Shown: one piece after another, positions 1 to 5,102 of the stretch
How positions within the stretch are numbered: the first letter of the stretch is position 1
Layout: each line of letters begins with the position of its first letter
Assembly (NCBI GenBank): GCA_047626155.1
Contig: JBLHRR010000244.1
Span: 1-5,102, forward strand
Source of the DNA: CALGLS01 sp047626155
GTDB taxonomy: Bacteria > Bacteroidota > Bacteroidia > Chitinophagales > Saprospiraceae
Direction: 5' to 3'
Length of the DNA: 5,102 bases
Position numbers and translations under genes: made by a program
The notes under the pieces: generated by a model
Told to the model about the DNA's origin: nothing
The model's input: only the letters and a program-made list of their open reading frames with translations
The model's database searches: none

Positions 1-519
1 TAAAATTTCAAGCCCCACTGTAGCTTGCCCTTCAATCACTTTCTCATCATTAAATGGGTGAATAAAAGTCTTATTCAATCGTTCACATTCAAGTTTAGCA
101 ACACTATAGGCATCATCAAAGGTATCACCTACTAATATAATATCTATAGCGTCTTCACCAAACATCTTTACCTGATCTATCTTCTGATTAGGCGTTGGCG
201 CAGGCATATAAATAGTTCCTTTCACCTTTAATAATTTACACGATAAAGCTACCCCTTGCGCATGATTGCCAGCGCTGGCACAAACAATCCCATTTTCAAT
301 TTCTGAAGCCGTTAAGGAAGACATTTTATTATATGCCCCTCTTATCTTATACGAACGAACATCCTGTAAATCCTCACGTTTAAAAGATATATTACTTTGA
401 AAATCTTTGGAATACCTTGTATTCCGATTTAAAGGAGTAATAGATGCAACGCCTTTTAACTTTATAGCTGCAGCTTCAATAGCTTTGAGTGTTGGGAAAT
501 ATGTTAGAGTAGTATGCAT
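1..519 (-). CDS. ilvA: Threonine ammonia-lyase (threonine deaminase), biosynthetic; N-terminal part, cut by window edge
   Basis: This is the PLP-dependent enzyme that deaminates L-threonine to 2-oxobutanoate, the committed step to isoleucine, in the cytoplasm. Reading leftward from the ATG at 517-519 gives 173 codons with no stop before the window edge, so the C-terminal half of the catalytic domain and any allosteric ACT-like domain are not visible. The fold type II PLP signature is clear: residues 56-63 read SYKIRGAY, with Lys58 the expected Schiff-base lysine, and SAGNHAQG at 82-89 is the substrate/cofactor loop typical of threonine and serine dehydratases. FKREDLQ just before the lysine motif is also characteristic of the family. 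The start lies 5 bp after the ilvC stop, next to A-rich sequence, and fits the family's usual N-terminus, so the gene is very probably the next cistron of the same mRNA. Its place among ilvBNC argues for the biosynthetic rather than the catabolic (TdcB) enzyme. Isoleucine feedback cannot be judged without the C-terminus. Confidence 0.95.
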   Translation of the reverse strand, partial: MHTTLTYFPTLKAIEAAAIKLKGVASITPLNRNTRYSKDFQSNISFKREDLQDVRSYKIRGAYNKMSSLTASEIENGIVCASAGNHAQGVALSCKLLKVKGTIYMPAPTPNQKIDQVKMFGEDAIDIILVGDTFDDAYSVAKLECERLNKTFIHPFNDEKVIEGQATVGLEIL

Positions 520-524
520 ACTTT

Positions 525-2024
525 TTATGATAAAACCGTTATAGGTTTAGTAGTAGTTTTTATAGTTTTCATGGCAGTCATAGCATGACGTAGACGCTTA
601 CCTACATCCTCTATCTTATGGCTTCGAATGGCCTCATTCACTTCAATTAAATCCACATTATCTACCGCATTCGATTTTGCAAAAGGTGCTCCAATTATAT
701 CAGTTTCTACCGATTTCATAAAATCAACTAGTAGGGGTTTGCAGGCGTGATCGAATAAATAACACCCGTATTCGGCAGTATCGGAAATCACACGATTCAT
801 TTCATAAAGTTTCTTCCTCGCTATGGTATTCGCGATTAACGGAAGTTCATGTAATGATTCATAATAGGCCGAATCTTCAACAATTCCTGCACTCACCATT
901 GTTTCAAATGCAAGTTCAACACCAGATTTCACGAAGGCCACCAATAGGACACCGTGATCAAAATACTCTTGCTCACTAATATGATCTGAAGTAAGCGACG
1001 TTTTCTCAAAAATTGTTTCACCGGTTTCTGCTCTCCATCTTAATAAATCTTTATCATCATTGGCCCAGTCTGTCATCATAGTTTGAGAGAAATGACCAGA
1101 AATGATGTCGTCCATATGCTTCTCAAATAGAGGCTTCATTATTACTTTCAATTCTTCAGCAAGTTCAAAAGCTTTAATCTTTGCGGGATTTGACAACCTA
1201 TCCATCATATTTGTAATACCCCCTTGTTTTAAAGCTTCAGTAATAGTTTCCCATCCAAATTGAATCAATTTTGCCGCGTAATTAGCATCAATTCCTTCAG
1301 CAACCATCTTATCAAAAGAAAGTATTGACCCGGTTTGCAAAACGCCACATAAAATCGTTTGTTCCCCCATTAAATCACTTTTCACCTCAGCGATAAACGA
1401 TGACTGTAAAACTCCAGCGCGATGCCCACCAGTGGCTACAGCATAAGCTTTGGCTTGCCCCCATCCTTTATTTTTTGGATCATTCTCGGGATGTACTGCT
1501 ATAAGAGTAGGCACCCCAAATCCTCTTTTATATTCTTCTCTGACTTCGGTTCCTGGGCACTTGGGCGCTACCATAATTACGGTTAAATCTTCCCTAACCT
1601 TCATTCCTTCTTCTACAATATTAAAGCCGTGAGAATACGATAAAGTCGCCCCTTTTTTCATTAAGGGCATGACCGCATTTACAACCTGTGTATGCTGTTT
1701 GTCGGGCGTTAAGTTTAAAACCAAATCTGCTGTGGGTATCAACTCCTCATAAGTCCCGACTTTAAATTCGTTTTGTGTGGCATTTTTATAAGAATCTCGC
1801 TTCTCATTGATAGCTGCTTCTCTTAAAGTATAAGATACATCTAAGCCTGAATCTCGCATATTTAATCCTTGATTAAGACCCTGAGCCCCACAACCAATAA
1901 TTACGATTTTCTTTCCTTTTAATACGGTTACTCCATCTTCAAATTCTGAAGCATTCATAAATCTACATTTTGCTAACTCTGCTAATTGTTTCCTTAGTGA
2001 TAAGGTGTTAAAGTAATTTGCCAT
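525..2024 (-). CDS. ilvC: Ketol-acid reductoisomerase, class II (long form), NADPH type
   Basis: IlvC catalyses the Mg2+-dependent alkyl migration and NADPH-dependent reduction of 2-acetolactate or 2-aceto-2-hydroxybutanoate to the 2,3-dihydroxy acids of valine and isoleucine synthesis. The 499-residue product is the long class II form with a duplicated C-terminal knotted domain; class I enzymes are about 330-340 residues. The N-terminal Rossmann domain has GCGAQG at 44-49. Arg68, Arg76, Ser78 and Gln110 match the positions that contact NADPH in the E. coli enzyme, so NADPH preference is inferred. His132 and Lys155 (in APKCPGTEVREEYKRGFG), the metal ligands Asp217 and Glu221 (SDLMGEQTILCG), then Glu389, Glu393 and Ser414 are all present at the E. 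coli numbering. The tail runs some eight residues past the E. coli enzyme and is rich in Lys and Thr. The ATG (MANYFNTLSLRKQL) is the family's usual start. It sits 7 bp after the ilvN stop and 5 bp before ilvA, implying co-transcription and probable translational coupling. Confidence 0.98.
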   Translation of the reverse strand: MANYFNTLSLRKQLAELAKCRFMNASEFEDGVTVLKGKKIVIIGCGAQGLNQGLNMRDSGLDVSYTLREAAINEKRDSYKNATQNEFKVGTYEELIPTADLVLNLTPDKQHTQVVNAVMPLMKKGATLSYSHGFNIVEEGMKVREDLTVIMVAPKCPGTEVREEYKRGFGVPTLIAVHPENDPKNKGWGQAKAYAVATGGHRAGVLQSSFIAEVKSDLMGEQTILCGVLQTGSILSFDKMVAEGIDANYAAKLIQFGWETITEALKQGGITNMMDRLSNPAKIKAFELAEELKVIMKPLFEKHMDDIISGHFSQTMMTDWANDDKDLLRWRAETGETIFEKTSLTSDHISEQEYFDHGVLLVAFVKSGVELAFETMVSAGIVEDSAYYESLHELPLIANTIARKKLYEMNRVISDTAEYGCYLFDHACKPLLVDFMKSVETDIIGAPFAKSNAVDNVDLIEVNEAIRSHKIEDVGKRLRHAMTAMKTIKTTTKPITVLS

Positions 2025-2031
2025 TTTTATA

Positions 2032-2562
2032 TTATTGTTTAATTGATGCTAATTTTTGTGTTACTTCCATCGGTTCTTTAGTAACCGCTATTCTCCCTGA
2101 GCGCGTAAACTGCAAGATTCCAAAAACGCTAAGCTCTTTATGTAATAATTCTATTTCGTGACGTCTTCCCGACTTCTCCAAAACAAAATATTCTTTATTA
2201 ACTGTCACAATCCTTGCGTTGCTTTCCTTTATTATATTCTGAATTTGACGCTCTTCAAACAATAAATCAGACTTGATCTTGAACAGGCAGGACTCCTGAT
2301 AAATTGTTTCCTCATCCCTGTGGTAGTAAGCTTTTATGACTTCCACTTGCTTTTCAATCTGACCAATTATTTTTTTCATTTGCTCCTCCGTCATTTTCAC
2401 AACAATAGTAAAACGTGAAACCCCTTCTATTTCTGAAACCGACGAATTCAAACTTTCAATATTGAAATGTCTTCGTTGAAAAATCGCCGAAATACGATTT
2501 AGCAATCCGATGTTATTTTCAGTATAAACTGAAACAGTATATGTATTTTTTTGTTCGCTCAT
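2032..2562 (-). CDS. ilvN: Acetohydroxyacid (acetolactate) synthase small regulatory subunit
   Basis: This is the regulatory partner of the catalytic subunit encoded just upstream; in this family it activates the enzyme and mediates feedback inhibition by valine. The 176-residue product has an N-terminal ACT domain (about residues 8-80: VYTENNIGLLNRISAIF, then RRHFNIESL) and the C-terminal ACT-like domain of bacterial AHAS small subunits (about 92-165), including TRSGRIAV at 153-160. Length matches the usual 160-180 residues. By alignment from memory to E. coli IlvH, Asn16, Gly19 and Asn34 correspond to Asn11, Gly14 and Asn29, which line the valine site, so valine sensitivity is inferred. The ATG chosen has an in-frame stop three codons upstream, so no longer ATG-initiated form is possible. 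It is preceded by A/T-rich sequence with no obvious Shine-Dalgarno. The gene is separated from ilvB by an unusually long 118 bp gap but runs to within 7 bp of ilvC. IlvH is an equivalent name; ilvN is used because of the pairing with ilvB. Confidence 0.96.
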   Translation of the reverse strand: MSEQKNTYTVSVYTENNIGLLNRISAIFQRRHFNIESLNSSVSEIEGVSRFTIVVKMTEEQMKKIIGQIEKQVEVIKAYYHRDEETIYQESCLFKIKSDLLFEERQIQNIIKESNARIVTVNKEYFVLEKSGRRHEIELLHKELSVFGILQFTRSGRIAVTKEPMEVTQKLASIKQ

Positions 2563-2680
2563 AATAATTTATTTAGAGAAAAGAACAAAGAGGAAGGGCT
2601 TCTTCAGTTACCATAATTAGATTTTTATTCATCCTATTCTATCTTCTATTCTCTTTCTTTTTTTCTGAAAGATTCAACAT
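2563..2680 (-). other. ilvB-ilvN spacer, with a doubtful 19-codon ORF
   Basis: This is the only gap above 50 bp in the window. Read on the coding strand, its first half after the ilvB stop is strongly purine-rich, with an A-rich run and three spaced copies of GAATA (2626-2630, 2635-2639, 2647-2651 as TATTC on the plus strand). An ATG at 2630-2632 opens a frame of 19 codons ending in TAA at 2573-2575, 10 bp before ilvN; the peptide would be MNKNLIMVTEEALPLCSFL. It lacks a run of Ile, Val or Leu codons, has no properly spaced ribosome site, and is not in frame with ilvN, so I do not call it a gene. A short GAAG/CTTC inverted repeat near 2594-2605 has too small a loop to be convincing as a hairpin. 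I see no terminator and no match to the Bacteroidetes promoter pattern (TTG, then TAnnTTTG). Confidence 0.5.
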
Positions 2681-4417
2681 CTAACTTAATCTCATATCCG
2701 ACACCGATGCTCCTGTTGGTATCATTGGAAAAACATTTCCTTCTTTTTCTACGCATACTTCCAGAAAATATGCCTCTTTGCAAGCCATCATTTCTGCAAC
2801 TGCATCTTTTAATTCAGAACGTTTAGTCACTTTTTTACCATTGATATAATAGCCTTTTGCAATCGCTACAAAATCCGGATTTATAAGTTCTGTAGAAGCA
2901 TATCGTCGATCAAAAAACAGTTCTTGCCATTGTCGTACCATCCCCAAGAATTCATTATTTAAAACCACAATTTTCACAGGGACCTTTGTTTGAAAAATAG
3001 TACCCAATTCCTGAATAGTCATTTGATAGCCACCATCTCCAATAATTGCAATCACATCACGATCGGGCGCAGCCATTTTAGCGCCAATGGCCGCAGGCAA
3101 TGCAAAGCCCATAGTACCTAGACCACCTGAAGTTATATTGCTTTTGGTTTTATTGAATTCGCTGTATCGACAGGCAATCATCTGGTGTTGTCCCACATCT
3201 GAGACAATCGCAGCATTTCCTTTTGTTATAAGGTTAATCTCATTTATTACTTCTCCCATAGTAAGTCCTTCTTTCGTAGGATGGAGATCGTCTTTTATAA
3301 CTTTTTCATATTCGACAGCATACAAATCCTTAAATTTTTGATGCCATTCGGTATGTTTATTTTTATTTAAATGAGGCAATAATAAGGCTAGACTTTCTTT
3401 AGCATTTCCAAGAACTGCTACATCTGTTTTAACATTCTTGTCAATTTCTGAAGGGTCAATTTCGAAATGAATTACTTTAGCTTGTTTGGCATATTTTTTT
3501 AAATCACCAGTAACCCTGTCGTCAAACCGCATTCCAATTGCAATCAATAAATCACATTCGTTGGTTAAAACATTAGGCGCATAGTTACCGTGCATTCCAA
3601 GCATTCCGACATTTAAAGGATGCTTTGTAGGTAAAGCTGAAGCTCCTAAAATAGTCCAAGCGGAAGGGATTCCGGCTTTTTCAATCACGGCTTTAAATTC
3701 TTCTTCTGCCTGCCCTAAAATAACACCCTGTCCCCAAACCACCAATGGCTTTTTTGCTGAATTTATTAGCTCGGCTGCCTCGCTAATAGTGGTTACGTCT
3801 ATAATAGGTGCTGGAGTATAGCTTCTGATTCCAGTACATTTTTTATACTCAAAATCAAATTGTTCCATTTGAGCATCTTTCGTAATATCGACTAATACAG
3901 GACCCGGACGACCGCTTTTCGCTATATAAAATGCCTTTGCCATTACTTCGGGAATTTCAGAAGCTTTGGTAATTTGATGATTCCATTTTGTAACCGGCGT
4001 TGAAATACCAACAATATCTGTTTCCTGAAAAGCATCGCTTCCTAAAAGATGGGAAGCCACTTGCCCCGTGATGCACACCATCGGGGTAGAATCTATTTGA
4101 GCATCAGCTATTCCCGTAATTAAATTGGTAGCGCCGGGACCAGATGTTGCCATCGCAACTCCAACCTTACCTGAAATACGTGCATATCCCTGCGCAGAAT
4201 GCGTTGCTCCTTGCTCATGTCTCGTGAGTACATGATGGATTTTATCTTCGTATTTATATAGCTCATCGTAAACCGGCATTATGGCTCCTCCAGGATATCC
4301 GTATAATATATCCACGCCTTCGGCTATTAGACATTTAACAACAGCTTCAGCACCAGTAATACCTGTTGCAGATACTATTGATTCAGGTTGTTTTTCAATT
4401 GTTTGTGTTTCTTTCAT
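2681..4417 (-). CDS. ilvB: Acetohydroxyacid (acetolactate) synthase large catalytic subunit, FAD/TPP-dependent
   Basis: This is the first common enzyme of valine and isoleucine synthesis: it decarboxylates pyruvate and joins the two-carbon unit to a second pyruvate or to 2-oxobutanoate. The 578-residue protein shows the three-domain TPP enzyme order. The N-terminal domain (about 20-185) carries YGYPGGAIMPVYDEL and the TPP-activating Glu68 in RHEQGA, with SGPGATN at 92-98. The central FAD domain (about 205-345) includes RFDDRVTG at 297-304. The C-terminal TPP domain (about 385-560) has GDGGYQM starting at 460 and the paired Asn487-Asn488. The FAD motif marks it as anabolic AHAS, not FAD-free catabolic acetolactate synthase. 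Trp497 in MVRQWQ matches the tryptophan linked to preference for 2-oxobutanoate; E. coli AHAS I has Gln there. About 18 residues of non-conserved sequence precede the first domain. The gene starts 43 bp after ilvD in an A/T-rich spacer without visible hairpin. Its partner subunit follows downstream. The symbol ilvI would serve equally well. Confidence 0.97.
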   Translation of the reverse strand: MKETQTIEKQPESIVSATGITGAEAVVKCLIAEGVDILYGYPGGAIMPVYDELYKYEDKIHHVLTRHEQGATHSAQGYARISGKVGVAMATSGPGATNLITGIADAQIDSTPMVCITGQVASHLLGSDAFQETDIVGISTPVTKWNHQITKASEIPEVMAKAFYIAKSGRPGPVLVDITKDAQMEQFDFEYKKCTGIRSYTPAPIIDVTTISEAAELINSAKKPLVVWGQGVILGQAEEEFKAVIEKAGIPSAWTILGASALPTKHPLNVGMLGMHGNYAPNVLTNECDLLIAIGMRFDDRVTGDLKKYAKQAKVIHFEIDPSEIDKNVKTDVAVLGNAKESLALLLPHLNKNKHTEWHQKFKDLYAVEYEKVIKDDLHPTKEGLTMGEVINEINLITKGNAAIVSDVGQHQMIACRYSEFNKTKSNITSGGLGTMGFALPAAIGAKMAAPDRDVIAIIGDGGYQMTIQELGTIFQTKVPVKIVVLNNEFLGMVRQWQELFFDRRYASTELINPDFVAIAKGYYINGKKVTKRSELKDAVAEMMACKEAYFLEVCVEKEGNVFPMIPTGASVSDMRLS

Positions 4418-4460
4418 AATCTTAACTTCTCATATGATATAATTTCTTATTTCGCTGGAA

Positions 4461-5102
4461 TTAGAATTCGTCTGTGACACACCCTTTGGACGCAGACGAA
4501 ACAGTTCTTGCATATTTATATAAAACACCTCGTTCGACTTTCAGTTTTGGTGGGGACCAATTTTTTCTTCTTTCAGCAAGTTCCTCTTCGGAAACTTCAA
4601 GAGTAATTGAATTACTTTCAGCATCTATGGCAATGTAATCACCATCTTTAATCAGAGCTATTACGCCACCCTCTTGTGCTTCAGGCGCTATGTGTCCTAC
4701 GACAAAGCCATGAGTTCCACCAGAAAATCTCCCATCTGTAATTAAGGCAACATCATTTCCTAGTCCAGCCCCTATTATTGCAGCCGTTGGTTTTAACATC
4801 TCTGGCATTCCAGGGCCACCTTTTGGACCTTCATAACGAATTACTACCACATCTCCTTTCACCACTTTTCCATCACGAATTCCATCATTTGCCTTATACT
4901 CACCTTCAAATACTTTTGCTTTTCCTCTAAAACTTAACCCCTCTTTCCCAGTAATTTTCGCAACACTACCTTCCGTAGCCAAGTTTCCATAGAGCATCCG
5001 TAGATGCCCCGTCGCCTTAATCGGATTTTCTATTGGTTTTATGACGTCTTGCCCTTCAGTTAGATCGGCAACATCCAATAAATTCTCTGCTATTGTTTTT
5101 CC
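4461..5102 (-). CDS. ilvD: Dihydroxy-acid dehydratase, C-terminal part, cut by window edge
   Basis: IlvD is the iron-sulfur and Mg2+ enzyme that dehydrates 2,3-dihydroxy-isovalerate and 2,3-dihydroxy-3-methylvalerate to the 2-oxo acids, the step after IlvC. The frame is open from the window edge at 5102 to a stop at 4461, giving the last 213 residues of a protein usually near 560. The fragment opens with GKTIAENLLDVADL, a conserved interior segment, so the TTG at 5076-5078 is an ordinary Leu codon and not a start. Visible residues 92-102 read GPKGGPGMPEM, and 119-130 read ALITDGRFSGGT, the second IlvD/Edd family signature, whose Ser127 is the proposed catalytic base. The end, YARTVSSASKG at 197-207, is typical of IlvD rather than of phosphogluconate dehydratase (Edd), and the neighbours agree. 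The cluster cysteines lie in the missing N-terminal part, so the cluster type cannot be told. It is probably the first or an early cistron of the operon; any promoter is outside the window. Confidence 0.96.
   Translation of the reverse strand, partial: GKTIAENLLDVADLTEGQDVIKPIENPIKATGHLRMLYGNLATEGSVAKITGKEGLSFRGKAKVFEGEYKANDGIRDGKVVKGDVVVIRYEGPKGGPGMPEMLKPTAAIIGAGLGNDVALITDGRFSGGTHGFVVGHIAPEAQEGGVIALIKDGDYIAIDAESNSITLEVSEEELAERRKNWSPPKLKVERGVLYKYARTVSSASKGCVTDEF

Noticed and set aside
1450..1632. Plus-strand 60-codon open frame inside ilvC
   Set aside because: It is wholly antisense to a well conserved part of ilvC (residues about 131-192), the peptide resembles no family I know, and the frame is open only because of the coding bias of ilvC.
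2591..2606. Possible hairpin around the GAAG/CTTC repeat in the ilvB-ilvN spacer
   Set aside because: The perfect arms leave a two-base loop, and a realistic loop leaves only a few A-U and G-U rich pairs with no following U-run on the coding strand; it is not a credible terminator or riboswitch.
3087..3341. Plus-strand 84-codon open frame inside ilvB
   Set aside because: It is antisense to the conserved TPP domain region of ilvB, with no upstream signal and no recognisable domain; it is a shadow of the real gene.
4418..4460. Small palindrome TCATATGA in the ilvD-ilvB spacer as an operator
   Set aside because: An eight-base A/T-rich palindrome is expected by chance in such DNA, and it has no second copy or nearby promoter pattern.
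5076..5078. TTG as a possible start codon for ilvD
   Set aside because: The same frame stays open to the window edge and encodes the conserved GKTIAENLLDVADL segment, so the TTG is an internal leucine codon.

Overview
The window is a stretch of branched-chain amino acid biosynthesis genes, all on the minus strand. In transcription order (right to left) they are ilvD (3' part only), ilvB, ilvN, ilvC and ilvA (5' part only). The DNA is AT-rich. Start codons are preceded by A/T-rich sequence with little or no Shine-Dalgarno core, and the gene set and protein sequences look like those of Bacteroidetes, most likely Flavobacteriaceae. The lineage is inferred from general resemblance; no search was run.

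Layout: 4461-5102 holds the last 213 residues of dihydroxy-acid dehydratase. A 43 bp spacer leads to 2681-4417, the catalytic subunit of acetohydroxyacid synthase. A 118 bp spacer (2563-2680), the only sizeable gap, leads to 2032-2562, the regulatory subunit. Seven bases later comes 525-2024, a long class II ketol-acid reductoisomerase. Five bases later 1-519 begins, the N-terminal 173 residues of biosynthetic threonine deaminase, cut by the window edge. No promoter, terminator, RNA gene, mobile element or CRISPR array could be supported; the operon promoter and the ends of ilvD and ilvA lie outside.

Together IlvA makes 2-oxobutanoate from threonine, IlvBN condenses it (or pyruvate) with pyruvate, IlvC isomerises and reduces the product, and IlvD dehydrates it to the 2-oxo acid precursors of isoleucine and valine. 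The final transaminase (ilvE) is not in view. Catalytic and cofactor residues that can be checked are intact in every gene, and the regulatory subunit keeps the residues expected for valine binding. This is an ordinary housekeeping operon, and I found no sign of a novel system. The least explained part is the ilvB-ilvN spacer, which holds a 19-codon open reading frame of doubtful meaning.
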